From NCBI GenBank assembly GCA_031763025.1, contig JASSKH010000045.1:1965501-2029500 (forward strand): a DNA stretch of 64,000 bases. Direction: 5' to 3'. Positions within the stretch are counted from its first letter, which is position 1. Each line of letters starts with the position of its first letter. Position numbers and translations under genes: made by a program. A model generated the notes under the pieces. That model was not told the DNA's origin, did no database searches, and saw only the letters and a program-made list of their open reading frames with translations. Positions 43,490 through 57,500 of the stretch are shown here, one piece after another. The stretch is from Macrocystis pyrifera. Its lineage: Eukaryota > Sar > Phaeophyceae > Laminariales > Laminariaceae.

Positions 43490-45240
43490 CGAAGGATGAA
43501 TGGACATCCCAATGCTGTTAACTTATCGTATTTTCAAAGACAGTTCGACGGGTCAAAGGTAGGCCTGGCGCGACAAAGGTAGGCCGACAGCTAAAATCTG
43601 TGGACCGAGACTGTGATAAATCACGTGCTGGTAGCTCGCAAAATTGGGTATCGATCACTCAACCCGTCGAACTCAGTATTGACCACTCGACTGGTCCACG
43701 AAAATCAGTATCGACCACTAATTTGGTAATCTCACAGAGACTGATAAATCACGCACTGGAAGCTTGCAAAATTGGACACGCCAATGCCATGAACCACAGT
43801 ATTTTAAATGATGCTTTTTGACGGGCCAAAGGCAGTTTCGACGGGGCCAAGTAGGCCGTCAACCGAAATCTGTGATAAATCACGTACTGGTAGCTTTCAA
43901 AACTGGGTATCGATCACTCTGCTCGTCGAACTCAGTATCGACCACTCGACTGGTCCACGGAGCTCAGTATCGACCACTCATCATTTGGTACAACTCACAG
44001 CTGACGTATTTGAGATGTTTCTCGCGCCCCGCCTGGGCAGTGCGCGAGCGTGTCAGAGGCCGTCTATACAGCAGTAGGACCGACAACGAAAGGCCTAATC
44101 ATACCCTCGAGAGTCCGCAACGAAACATGCTGCATGGTGAGCGTAACGCGCACATACAGGCATAAATATACTCGTTCAAAACTTCTCCTTTTTTTCTTGG
44201 CAGTTACTTAAGAATGCAAAACGCCTTCTTCACAACACACTCCGCGATGCATATGACACTGTCTGCCAGAGTGGTGCTGTGTGTACAAAATTGTTTTCGT
44301 AGACACCGTTTGTACCTCCACCACCGTACCGCTCCTCCCGTGGTGTAGCCTCGTCCGATTCGGTCGACACCAAAGAATCCGTCCTCTCTGCCTTACGGAG
44401 TCTGGTGGCCCGGCGTGCACATCAGCCGAAGAGACTCGTGACGTTCGTTTCGCGACCATATGCTAGCCTACGAACGTCAACATTTTTGTTCAAAACTCTT
44501 GCTTTCACACGTAAAATAGCCCGAATCGGATTTTCGACAGTCGTATCTGGAGCGCCCAACCCTCAACGCACAAGCAACGGCGGAGCATGAGACCGGTCAC
44601 CCCAGCCCATATTCCCCACACTCTGAAGATACGGCCTCTCCCGTTTCGGCCAAAGGAGAAGAGGTCCAATTTGGATGCTGGCATCGAGAACATAATATTT
44701 TTACCGTCACGAGCGAGCATATATGTCAGCTGACGGCACATTTGCCCCTTGACGGACAGTCGTCAACGACATCCCAATGTTCAAAACTATTATATTTCAG
44801 AAAAAGGCTTGACGGGCCAAAGGTAGGCCTGACGGGGCAAAGGTAGGTCATCAACCATATTTTTGGCCACGAGACTGTTATAAATGAAGTATCGACCACT
44901 CTACTGGTCCAACTCACAGCTGACGTTTTCATACGAAGTTTCTGCAGGAAAAGAGCACGACACATTCGGTCACAGCTGTCAAGGACATCCCAACGGTGAA
45001 CACGTTTTTTATTTGAGAAGAGGGTTTGACGGGACAAAAGTAAGCCTGACGGGGCACAGGTAGGCCGTCAACCAAATCCTTTGGCCGCGAAACTGTGAGT
45101 ATCGACCACTCAACTGATCCATCTCACAGCTGACGTACTCACACCCAGCCAGCCGGCAGCGAGGGCACGGAGACAGATATAAATCAAGTATCGACCACTC
45201 CACTGGTCCAACTCACAGCTGGCGTACTCACACCCGGTCA
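43490..45240 (-). repeat. About 180-bp repeat cluster, right arm
   Basis: About three units lie at 43,490-44,010 and three at 44,740-45,240. The outer group has one more unit than the left arm (about 44,920-45,110). The region between (44,020-44,740) mirrors 19,090-19,830. Confidence 0.78.
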
Positions 45241-48200
45241 GCCGGCAGCCAGAGCACGGCGCAAGCACGCCCGAGGCCGCCCCCGACACAGTCGGGGTCG
45301 GGGATCACGATGAGGCAGTTTCGTCCCGTGAAGTGAACCTCATCTCGCGCTAGCACGAACAACGCAAAAAATAAGCCTAGAAAACGCTGAGGAGCGCTGG
45401 AGCAAAGGGCTAACAATATCGTGTCTGTCTATATTTCGGTGTACTCGACAATGACAGCTGCAGTATGTATACACCTATTAATAGTTACTGTAAGAATATC
45501 GTGGGTCGCCAGTCTGCTATGAAGTTTTAGTTTATTGTTTGGCCTTTTGAGATTATTAGTTGTTGTCGAGTACTGGCTTGTGCTTCACCAGAGTGTAGCC
45601 TGATTTTCTCCCCTCATCGGTTGTATGCATCTTAAGCATACATATTCACTATATAACACCACGTAGTGGTGTCTTTCATTATTGATCATTGTTGATATCA
45701 CATTCTATAAATCGTATACAATAGTTCATCCCGTATTACTGCTGGTATCTCCTCTGAATATGGCAGCTTTTTCCTGTTCATGTGGCATAACTCAATGTCT
45801 TATTATCACCGGTTAGCTGCTTCAATAGACGAGACTGGCAGCGCCACACGGCAGAGAGTCCTACCAGCTGTTAGTCTGGCTTCGTTCGTACTACCCAACA
45901 ATATTTCTTGTCCGTGTATGCACACCTACTTCAAGACCGTCTATGACCATTTTTTCATTGTTTTTTTTTTTATTTTTTTACCACGTAGTAGGTTTTCATT
46001 TTTGTACGACACAATGGTATACGACGAGCTGTAGGTCGTCACTAGATGTGATGAGTATTGGAGAGCTGCCAGGTATATGATATTAGCTCCTTGCCGGCTC
46101 GTTAGTGTTCACCGTCACCCTCAGCACTACCCCCGAGAAGCGCTCACCCCGCGACTCGTCTACTGTGGCTGTCGGGCGTTCACCTTCGCCTTCCAGCTGC
46201 GTACGGCGACACACAAATGTTCCTCAAATTCCACCAGTTCGCTAGACCAAAGCTTTACCGGACCAAAAACATTTTCAGATTCCATCAAGTCCGCAAAACA
46301 AACATTACAGTACAGCATCAGATTCCATCAGTTCGCCGAACCCCCCAATTTGTTTTGCAGACTCCAGTCCTCGAGCAGCTGGTGCTCTTGTGACTGGCTT
46401 TCTCCGACCTGCATGATGCTCGTAACCCTATCACCACTTCCTAACTCCGCCTGGGTCGATATCCCTGGGTTCACCATGTTACGGTAAGCTCCCCGGCGTG
46501 AGCTGTCAATGCTCACCTGACTCGCCTCCTCAGTTCGTAAGTTGGACCCGTCGGCAGTCAGAATGGCTCAAGTGCTTCGCTCAAGCGAGAGCGAAGCAAA
46601 CGATGACCAGAAACCCCGATTACGAGCGAATCGCGATGCAGATACTCGATTATGCCCTCTATCACACGGAATGATGCGTTTATGCACGCGAATAGTCGGT
46701 TTAGCCTTTAGTCCCTCCGTATTTAATCCTTTAGTCCACTGTTTAGGTGTTGCACGTACTCTCTTCCTTGCCTGGGTGGCGTCTAAAGACACTCGGTGTT
46801 GGCCCCCGCGCTGCATGCGCTGTACACCTTGGTCAGGCGTTTTACATTCAGCAGGCTGAAACCATCTGCTGAATGAAACACCCTATCCCACACCCACAGA
46901 GTAGTGCGCCTCTACTCTGCGCCCAACGACTCGTGGTTGCATGCCTCGACTCGTCGTACTTTTGGTTGCTCCCATGTCCCCCTGCCGCAACAGTTGTACT
47001 ACTTAGCTGGTGTCTGGAAAGTGCAGAATGTGCTTGATGTTGGTAAACACGCCATTGTTTTCGGGCCAGCGAAAGCTTGGTTGCTTGAAGTATGGACTTG
47101 CGAAGCACATACATACTCATCCGATCGTACTCGGTGAAGACAAGAGTCGACCAAACAAAGTAGAACATAGAAAGCAGAGTGAGTACCCCTAGAGAGGCGC
47201 GCTCTGTGCCAGGTATACGGTATAGGGGCACGAAGTACAGCACGAAGCACTTGTCGGCCTGAACTGTTTCTGGCTGGCGGGGATCCTCGACCGTGGAATT
47301 TCCCTATGTCGTTGGAATCCCACTTTCGTCATACAAAACGTACCTGGTACAAACTGTACCATTCGTTCTTAACCTACGTATAGTCAAGGGTACACGAAAA
47401 AATAATAATCGATACCGCAACTTTTTTTTCGAGTCCCAGACAAGGGATTATACTAAAACCAAGTAAAAAAAGTGAAATAATACAAATAGTTCATTTTGTT
47501 TCTGACAACCATCCCAACCCACCAATATATTTTGTTTTCTATCCCGACATGGTGGCGAGTGTGGCTCTGTTTTTTGTCTTTTTTTTATACCCCTGGAGGG
47601 GTAAGAAATATCTCTCAAGGTTGTTTTTTTTTGTCAGGTATGGAGCTCCTCAAATGACAACTTTTAATTCATTGAACCCCCAGCGTAGCATGCTTCTGGA
47701 GAGTGGTGCTGCACTTTGGTGCCTCCACGTCTATCAATGGAGTACTGCTATGCTTTACAAGCTTACGACGTCTGTCCCAGAGTACCGCTGCTGCTATGCT
47801 CTAGAAGATTGTACAGCAGTTAAGAACTGCGTAGAACGGTCCGAGTTAGCCCTACCACATCCGCAAAAATTCTTCGTACGTAGAACCCCTATTCTGGAAG
47901 ATGTCTTGTAGAACCAAGGCTTCCTGTTGGGAACAGTCGATGATCGCGCCGCTGCGATTCTACACGACATCGCAACATATACCTACATATCTCAGCTACG
48001 ATGCGCTCCAAAGCTGTACTACAGTCGCTACTGCACATTGACGAGGACAATGGATTGCTGGTGCCTATTCCTTAACACCCCCCTTCGATGGAAATCGCAA
48101 ATACAAACAAATGTTGCTTAATTTCCAAACAAACACATGTTATTAGTTGGATTGTTGACCGTGAGCCACGATGCGTTTCAAGCTGCACTGCAGTCATCCC

Positions 48201-49080
48201 TATTGCACAGCGATCAGGAAGATAGACTGGCGGTGCCTAAGTCTTATCACCAAGGCTGGACACTCACCCAGACTACCCTTCTTCATGCTACGGTTCGGAG
48301 ATTTGCCGTCCCCAATCCTGTGAGTCGTATGGTGATGAGATGCTACATAAGAGGCTCACCGTAAACGACATCGGTAGTTCCCAGTGGTTTACTACAGGGA
48401 GGGATCTCTATCTTGGCAAGTGTGTGTGTTTTCGATCGATATTTAATATCTAAAACCAGAGAAATTGTTCGTTCGATTTATACTTTGTAGCCCCTGTACG
48501 TAAATACCTCCATGTTCTGGTGCAATTGTGACTTTCACGTATTTATTGCTTGCGATTTCAACATCTAACGCACAATGAGACCCACAGGACTACACATATC
48601 ATAGAAGCCCACGATCTCTCCCGGCGTGCACTAAGCCTCTCTGTAGTGTGCAAGGGGGTCCCATTGAGTTCCTCGACAGTGGGACGTGTTTTGGCTGGCA
48701 GTCTACCCGTCCGATTATTAATCTCGTTCTCCAAGCATGTAACGATTTTTTTTTTCAGGCTCCCAAAATGTAACGCATGTCGTCCCATTTGACCAACACA
48801 CCCACACAGAACCACCACCCACAGAGCCCCACGCACACAGCGCCACCACCCATAGAGCCCCACGAGGTGTCCGCTGATACGGAAAATGAAACGAAGATAC
48901 ACAGCTCTACACAGCGATAATGTAGTCTTTTTTTGAGAATTCAGCTATCAGATAACACAACAATATCACCTTCGAGCCTCACTCCTAGCAGCCTAGAGCT
49001 TGAAATAGAAACTCGCATCAAGTACATAGCACACACCGTGAAGTTGTGATATCACAAACCACACCTGCCTTGACAGAAAC
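45241..49080. other. Gene-poor right-arm DNA
   Basis: Mirror of 15,001-18,690. Short ORFs only. A minus-strand ORF at 46,848-47,243 (131 aa) is longer than its left counterpart and is of unknown nature. No gene is supported. Confidence 0.45.
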
Positions 49081-49752
49081 TTGCACCAAGTACCTCAACA
49101 CATACCGTGAACTTGGTGTCCCAAACCTGCAGAGCTGAAGTTGAAGCTCGCCACAAGAACACATGTAAAGTTACCGCATCCCAAGCCCACAATTTGATAT
49201 CTGAAAGCACGCACCAAGTGCAGCAAAGACAGCCCGCAAAATTGCGTCACAATAGTACCTACAGCAGTAGCGCGGCGAAATATTCTCCATAAAGTGGCGG
49301 CACCTGCAAAGTTGCGGCACATCCGCACCATGTGCCGTAGCAGTAAAGCTTCGCAAAATGGACGCCTATTGCTAGTGGAAAAGGAAGGTCAAGGTCCGCC
49401 TGGATATGCCAGCCCCTGATGCACACGGCCTACGTATGGGGAAGGAAGGTCTCAACCCGACGGTCGGCGGCAACCTCGTCCACCGGCAGCGCAACAACGC
49501 CAACCTCTACTCTGTCCTCTTCCCAGTAAGAGCTAAAAACGAGGGAGTCACTGCCGTTGCACGGCAACATGAGGGCCCAAACGGAAGATTGACGTAGGGA
49601 TGGACGAACGAACGGATTGGAAGGCACTCGTGAAGAATTACGATGCTGCCAGCAACGCCACTCCGAGATTAACGAGGAACGTGCAAGAGGAACCAGAGCC
49701 AGAACTCAGGCGGTTTTCTGTATACAGCATGGAGACAGCTCGAGTCTGTCTT

Positions 49753-50092
49753 ATTTTTTTTATTTATTTATTTATTTATTTTCATCACTTTTACTTTCCA
49801 GCCCACTCGTAGGAGGTTTTACCCTCGACAATCTTCTGGACAAGCCGTGGTCACAGGTGCCGTCCCTTCTCCCCCCCGGTACGTGCCTTTAGTTTTTTAT
49901 CGCGCATAGGGTTCAGCATTCCCACTGCTCGTCGATTTTCATCGAATGTACAGCTACCTCACGCTCTCGCGCTTTCCGCTAATCAATTTTATGCAAGAAA
50001 AAATCCCTACGAGCATGCACTCGGTGATACTCGAACTCACGAAATTGATCTTGATAGGCTCGCGGACCACCTACTAAGCCACCGGGGACGCC
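49753..50092 (-). mobile_element. tRNA-derived SINE, copy 2
   Basis: Same structure as copy 1. It starts GGCGTCCCCGGTGGCTTAGT on the minus strand, has a B-box-like GAGTTCGAGTATCA, and ends in a TTTATTTATTTA run (plus strand). The left arm near 14,165 reads GTCTGTCTTAATTACATGGG without a break when read on the minus strand, which is a clean empty site. The insertion is therefore younger than the arm duplication. Confidence 0.85.
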
Positions 50093-50612
50093 GGTGGTAA
50101 TTACATGGGTGAGCACATTCTCCCCCGAACACGTTGTCGACTTCTTACTCAATGCCTTCACTCGTGACTACAACTTCGTGCTAAATGAACACTTGAGAGA
50201 CCGGACGTACGGGTTCGAGATCTCAAAACAACGACGCGTAATGTGAACACGGACCTCCTTTCGTGTCCGGCAAACACACCGCTAATTGCGGGCCACGGTA
50301 TCGCCGTGGAAGCGTGGGATGACCCCCACAGCTTGAAGGGTTACATAACCAATGGCTTTATTATCTCTAGAAGACGATATCTGCAGGCAGATTGAGCACT
50401 GCAAGGGGGATTTTAATTGCTCCAAGCACGACCCCACTTACAAGAAACCCGAACGAGGGTCCCCGAAGCGGCGATCTTTGCACAAAACGACGTCCCATTC
50501 TATCGGCGGATGGAAAGCAAAGGGCAGGAATCATCACGCGAAATAGCAGAGAGAAAAACGCGAAGGAGAGGACAAGTGGTGCTCGCACACTTGACTACAT
50601 CGCATTGAGACG

Positions 50613-51311
50613 ATGAGCGCCAGCTCCACAAGAAACAGACCAACAAAGGCAACGCCAACATCGCTAAATTGGTTTCAGGAGAACCACGGTGCAGCGCAAG
50701 GGGAACAAGGCTTTCTAATATGCGTTGATGGCCATTACGCGTTGATGACCACTACTTCTATGCAGGACGTCAAGCGTATCGGTGGAGCACATGATAAACA
50801 GTACCATATGCTTGGGACACCGGCGCGCGGGCACAACAAGGACAACAATGGACCCTCGGTCGCGACGCTTGGGCAGTTTGGCCAGAACCCAGAGCACTCA
50901 ACCCTGATGGAAGATAGGGCCGGGGGGTTCAACACCTACAGAAAAAGCACCATCAGCACCAATTACTTGATGATAAGCGTGGACAGTAGAGCGTTCGAGT
51001 ACTACTTTGACAAAACCCTCGGGCAAAGGGGGAGGCTGCCGACTATGAAACCGTTGAGTAATCTACTTATGCCATTTTCCCACCTGCCGACGTTCTCCAA
51101 TGACCAGACCATGCCGGCATTCCATCGTCGCCGTACTGCACCGAGCATGCTTGGTCGTACACCAGATCGATGCAATCTCTGTATCACAAGGGTACTCGTT
51201 GATTACCCCCACACCATCATCATCGTACGCATTAGTCGCGACACTTCGATCGAATTCAACCGTACTACAGTTGATACTCGATATGTCGCTAAAAAGGACA
51301 CTACCAGATAG
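50613..51311 (+). CDS. Unidentified 232-aa ORF
   Basis: Open from MSASSTRNRPTKATP to VAKKDTTR. It lies 219 bp beyond the right kinase's stop codon and converges with it tail to tail. It has no signal peptide, membrane segment or motif that I recognise. The composition is mildly basic and Thr/Ser-rich. The left-arm version is open only for the last 167 codons. It could be a real small gene that decayed in the left arm, a relic in both arms, or a chance ORF. Confidence 0.3.
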   Translation: MSASSTRNRPTKATPTSLNWFQENHGAAQGEQGFLICVDGHYALMTTTSMQDVKRIGGAHDKQYHMLGTPARGHNKDNNGPSVATLGQFGQNPEHSTLMEDRAGGFNTYRKSTISTNYLMISVDSRAFEYYFDKTLGQRGRLPTMKPLSNLLMPFSHLPTFSNDQTMPAFHRRRTAPSMLGRTPDRCNLCITRVLVDYPHTIIIVRISRDTSIEFNRTTVDTRYVAKKDTTR

Positions 51312-51530
51312 TGGATGCGAAGCCTACGAAGAAAACCACAGCAAGGATAAATCTCCACCAGACACCTGCGGAATCAGCATAGGCTCAACCGTGGGGTCTA
51401 CAGTAGCTCTATGAAGAGAATGCTGCCAGACAGAGATGACTGTTTTGGTGCAGCGAAACGGTAGTATAAGCCAACCGACGGCATGTGCTTGAGGTTGTCC
51501 TCTAACCACAGCACCTGGTAATAGCTATTT

Positions 51531-54500
51531 TCAACCAATCGACTTCATGCCTTTCACGACCTCATGAAACGTGGGGCGATCTGAGGGTACCTCGGCCCAG
51601 CACGCCCGAATGACCTGTGCGATATCCGAAGGACTGTCGGCGGGGATAACCGGACGCTCTCCCTTCATGACTACGCGCAAAAAGATGTCTCGAGCGAGAG
51701 GTTGATCCGCCCAAGGAAGCTGTCTGGTGATGACCTCCCATGTGACAATGCCGAAGCTGTACACGTCGCTTGCGTAGGAGTTGCCCTTGGTCTCTAGCAC
51801 CTTTACGAGGCAGAAGATTTAACGAATATCAGTACATGTGTACGGTACGTGATAAGGCGCGGGGACGGTAGTATTCAACGCATGCTTGTTGTGCACAAGC
51901 CTTGGGGCAACGAGCACGACATATTTCGGGCGAAACTCGAGGAAGAAGGTGCGCCCGTTAGTCGGCGCAATGCACAACGTGCCCTACTTTGACCGTTTGG
52001 GGGGATAGTCTTGAACCTTGCTCGGGCTTACATACTAAGCTCGAAATCACCGCAGAATAAACATGCTTGACCTCTGATGTGTACACCTACATTCATTTTT
52101 ATACAGCCGTCGTGATGGGGCACCAGTACCTCGCTATCTACACCTCTGTTTTTGTTTCTGCCTAGGGCTTTCGCTGCGTTCCCTATATAGACCGATCTTG
52201 ATTGTGGGCGTGCCTATTGTATCGGTGTTTTGTTCGCATGACAACGTACCTCAGGGGCGGCCCATGCGAGACTCATCTTGCCACCCTGCATCTCGCTGCC
52301 CGTGTATGTGGCGAGACCGGTGGAGTTAGTGTGTTGTACCCATTTCGATGTCCCGAAGTCTCCGATCTGAACACACAACGAAACAAGAAGGAACATTCAT
52401 TAACCTTGTCACTTTGCTGACGATGGAGCTCGCCCCTTCTGATGTTTTACGTGAGCATGAGTACCAAACCACGATAATCGTACTGTATATATCTTGTTTA
52501 GTTCCTTCAATCGTTAGAATGACGGAAGGAAGAGCCAGGGAGCCCGTTTCTCTGCATCGCGGTAACCACGTTATGCGTGTTGGTCGCAGCAGCAGGAGTC
52601 GCCCCAGCGCTTGTCTTACATGCAGCGGTTGCGCGCCTGTTACATTTTGTACACGCGCACGATATAGTCAAACTTGTCGTCTCACCTTCGCCCGGCCGTC
52701 TCCATCCAGCAACACGTTCGCAGATTTGAGGTCCCCATGGACGGCTTCCCGGGCATGCAAGAACGCCATGCCCGCGCAAACGTCCCCGATGATACGCCTG
52801 ACGAGGCCGTCCGCAAGCGGCTCGACGGAGTTCCGCAAGAATGTGAGCAGGTCACCGCCCGCTAAGAGTTCCATGACGAGAACAAGGCGGTCCCCACGAG
52901 ATATCATGGCTCCGTAGACGTTCACCGTGTGAGGGCTCCTGAGGCGCATCATCGCGTCTAGCTCCCGCAAGAACGCTCTGCGTTGGAGCTTGGCCTGCTC
53001 GCTCTTGGACGTACCTTGCTTTCTATCCCCGATACCGTCGTCGTCGCTGTCTAAGCCGCCGGGTCCCCCAAGGTCATGGGTGACATTCAGAACCTACACA
53101 TTATTCAATCGATCCGGCGCAAGCGGGCACGTCAGCTTGTGTGAGGCAACGTCTGCTCAAGAGTATGCGAAAGGAAAACGAACTTCGAAACTAGCGACCG
53201 ATCACATTTACCACGAGATATTGCCTCTTCTTGCAAAGCCCGCCTGGCCAGCAGGGAGTTTCGCTCCACAATTGCACCTCTCCTGAGAGGTTGCATGCTC
53301 TGTTTGCCCCCTATCTTCTAAACCCTGTTTGTTTCCTTCACGGAAACATGTTTTCGTATGCAGTACTGGACACCTGCCATAGTTAGCAACAGGAATCCTG
53401 GCTCAGGCGGGATTCAACGTTTGGCCATAAAGTATCTTATATATAGGAATCAGTAGCATAATCCCATAATTTCACATTCTCCTGTGAATCTTATCCTACA
53501 GTAGCTTTCTTACTTGGTAGGGGTCCTGTACACAGGTACCGGTATACCGTACTGTAGGGGAAGGCGGATATACATGGTGACGCTCCTCTCGCGCCCCGAT
53601 TGTTTGATGATCGTTTGATGTAATTCACCTTGGCAGCGGCGTTTCGGCCGTTGTAGTCGGCGATGTAGACCGCACCGAACCCGCCCTTTCCCAGCAGCTC
53701 GTCAGTTACCAACACATGGTCCTCGGGGATTTGGATCGTATGCAGTTTTCGCTGCCGCCGCACGCGACGAGCTTCCGCTAGGGGATCCGAAATTGGCCCT
53801 GCCACCACGACTTCCTGCTCAATGAAAAACCACAACAAGATGTGGGCTATCAGCTGTCGACGCATGGAGGCTATGACGTACCGGTATCTGAGACAACTGG
53901 GTGAACAATCACAGCATGTGATACAGTTTCCAAGCAAGATTCGCAAAATATTATGGTGATGGTGCTCTTTTGAGACCTCATTTCCTTTCCTCTGAAATCC
54001 AGCCCGTGATCGCCATCGGCCAATCAGCGTCCCGACGGAAGAAAAACCAAGCACACATACATACGCGGTCCGGATACATGAAGAAACAGCCTGACATTTC
54101 ACAAAGAAACCCTCAGCAGGAGACCTCGCCTCGGTCTCTTCAGTGGTAGCCTCTGATAGGTTCCAACGCCATGTTCGATATACAAGTAGCTCGTCTCCCC
54201 GCTTGTGAGCGAATACAACAAACATTTGCATGGGTCTATCGGGCGAGTTGGAACTCAAAAAACAAACATCGTGGCCGGCTCACCTTGGACGCTTGAGCGG
54301 CCTGAAGGCGTAGTCCCTCCTTAACGTCTTCGCCTACGTCGTGCAGTTTTTGCCCTACTTCTACGTGCAAGTTCAACTGTGGCGTGCAAACCACAGCAAG
54401 GGGGTCACAAAACATGATACGTCATGTTCATGGAAGCGAAGTAGGATTCCGTGGAAGTAACTGAAGCTTCCATGGCAGTAGTGGAAGCTTTTATGGAAGT

Positions 54501-57500
54501 AGTTGAAAACTTCACGGAGATAGAGGAATTTTCCATGGAATTAGGGGAAGCTTCCACGAGCTTCTGCTTGAAAACTAAATAACGTAAGATATGAGACCGG
54601 GTAAAGGGGAGCGTCCGCATTGCCTGTAGTGGATTTGAACCATTAGGAGTGTGGACTACCAAATCAGCGTATTGTGGGAGCACCGTTCGTTATTTATGTG
54701 ATTCCGCGACTGGCTTCGCGAATAGTTATATTCAGGGTAAACATAGAAGGAGGATCTAATGTATCTCTTATGGGAAGGCTTTTCCATGTTCAAGGAGTAT
54801 CGCGCATTCACATCTATACGTCGGGAATGCACACCTACCTCTCGGGAAAATTAGAACGATTCACGGTAAAACGAATTAAAAAGTCCAGAAAAGCCCAAAA
54901 CGTCCGCGCACCAAGGAATAATTTTAGGTCAATCCTTTCACGTTTACATTACCTGGTATGCGGTGCTACGCATCCCGCCGTAAATATGTGCTTCCTTCAT
55001 GCCCGCGGCGAGCGCACTGTGCCGCATAGCAGTAGACCGAGCTTCAATATCTTGCTCAAGCACTGCTGTATCCAGGCGTTGTGATGTACCAGGGTATACT
55101 TATAGACTAGCCGATCCAGGATCTGGGCCTGTCCTCGGATGAAGGCGCCAGGAAACAACTCATCGTGAAGGTCAAGCCCAGTTACAACCATAAAGAACGG
55201 TAACCACCCTTTGATTGGAGAATTCCACATGGAATCACTGTGGGCTCATTTTTGCAGTGGTGAAGCGTGCTGACAACCAACAAGCAAACATTTTCGGCGC
55301 CTTAGAAACCCAACCGATGCTGCTTCGTCAGTGTGAAAAAAAAAAAAACGACGACACATCGGCTTGGAAAAAATCGTGCGAAAGGTGTGATTCGTGTGTC
55401 ACGAACGGACTCACGTTTAGGCGCCAAATAGCCCTGTCGATGACCGCCTCCGCCTCTTCCTGGCGACGCTTAAACAGCGTCGACATCAGAACCTGAGATA
55501 CTTTGTTCCTGCTCTGGTAGATTTTTATTATTTGCACCAGATCGGCGACCGCATCGTGCACGTCCTCAATCATTTCGCTCTCTGATTCTTGTCTGGCCGA
55601 ATCACCGCCCTGCATGGGGCGCACAGAGCAGTTTACGCAAACAAACGCGCTCAGTCACGCTTTTTCTTGTGGTTTCGTTTTTCTTGTGCAAACCAAACAT
55701 ACCGCAAGATTGTAATTCACGTATGTACGTACAGCGCGCACATATCATAGCTTCGGGTAGTACAAACATACATCCCCTCCGATTCCTCGGACGCTATCAA
55801 AGCTCTATTTGGAGGGAGCTGCCAAACCACCACTCACGATATATACATCACGATCAAAGCTAAAGCTATTAATAGCTGTGTCTCAAATAGAGTTGAATAT
55901 TGAATCGAGTTTTTCGGTACATCGTTCGCTCATACCGCCGCCGTTGTTACACGGGCCTGAACAACATGTGGGTCTATTCTTCCCTGCACGGCAGAGCGTA
56001 TTCGCTGCAAAAACAAATACCTATTTAAAGTTGTTCAGGAGATTGCATAGAATAGCAGTGGGCATCAAATGTTAGGAATTATCTTCCGACACGTACTACT
56101 GTATGAAGGGGATGCACCTACACGCTCCTGGGGCTCTTCGCTCGAGAAGCTCTCTTTCTCACCAAGCACCTAACCTTAAGAGAACATGAAAGCGCAAGAC
56201 AATGGCCTAGGTAAGCAACAAGATAACCTGTGAAACACAAGTGGTTGTCTGACGATATTTTTCCTCAGATAAGGAGCAACAGCAGGCAGAAACGCTTTCG
56301 CCAAACGTTACTCCCATCGTATCGTGCGTCTTCCATATTTATAATAAGTAGGTTGGGAACAGTAATCAACGAGTTCGATGCTGAATGAAAATTTTGGCGA
56401 TGCCACCTTCATCGTTGGGTCGTATTGTGTAAAATAGTTGACGATACGCAACATTAACTTTCTAAGAACAACTTGACCCATATCATACCCCTCGTCCGAA
56501 CGAGTAGTTCGTCCGCCGTCGTCCAACGTTTCAGTACCTATTATACGAAAGTTTTTATTCCAGATACGTATACTGCCTAAAGCACCGAACAAAATCCGGC
56601 GCGTGCGTGTCAAAAAGATGCACGATGACTACAGTATAGTAGTCGTACGCGACAGCACTTACTTACTTACCCGTACAAGATTTGAATCCTAAGAATTTCA
56701 GGCTCGAGGATCAGACGAAACTAAGAAAATGGTATTTTTTGTGCTGAAAATAGGGTGAGACACACCCTGCCTTACATAAGATTTCCAGCGTGGCCAGAAA
56801 TAGGAAGAGATGTTGCATAGAATGCCCACTCTTTGTGACTCGATAGTAACACTTTATCTGTCACAAAGTTGGTAGCGTCGCCCACGATATGTCACTACTA
56901 CTACTGCTGTGCTCAGGTTGCTTTTGGTTCGGGAGAAGGAGAGAGAGAGGGCTGTGCTAACTTTGGTCTGAGAGAGGAGATGAGAGGGAGGGAGGGAGAG
57001 CGGTGAATCATGTGTGGTTGATACAACGGCACTCTACAGCAGAGAGAGAGCGAATGAGAGAGTGAATGAACTAGTAGTAGTCTAGAATGAACCTAATCAT
57101 GGACATCACGCAGATGGTTATTGCCCGTCTTCGTCGAGGCGAGAGGCATAGAGGCATGAACCCTGAGGTGGGTGGTTGGTCGTTGTGGTCGAATAGAGTG
57201 GACATTTTCGGGTAGGTGGGTACAATAATCGGGTACCTCTTGGGGGGTAAGTAGCCAAAATCGGACATACCCGGCACAAAAATGTGGCCAGCATCGGGTG
57301 GAGGCCGGCGTTGGCCAATGAAATGGCGTCCTGGGGCCGTCGCGGTCACTGAATGAAATAGAAAGGTACCCGATTTTGGCCACAAAGGCATCGGGCATAC
57401 CCGATTTTGGCCACTGCTCTATTATATATAATGAATATAGGCTGAATATTCTTATATCAACAAGTTGTGAATATCCCACATTCAATCAAGGTCAGTTCAA

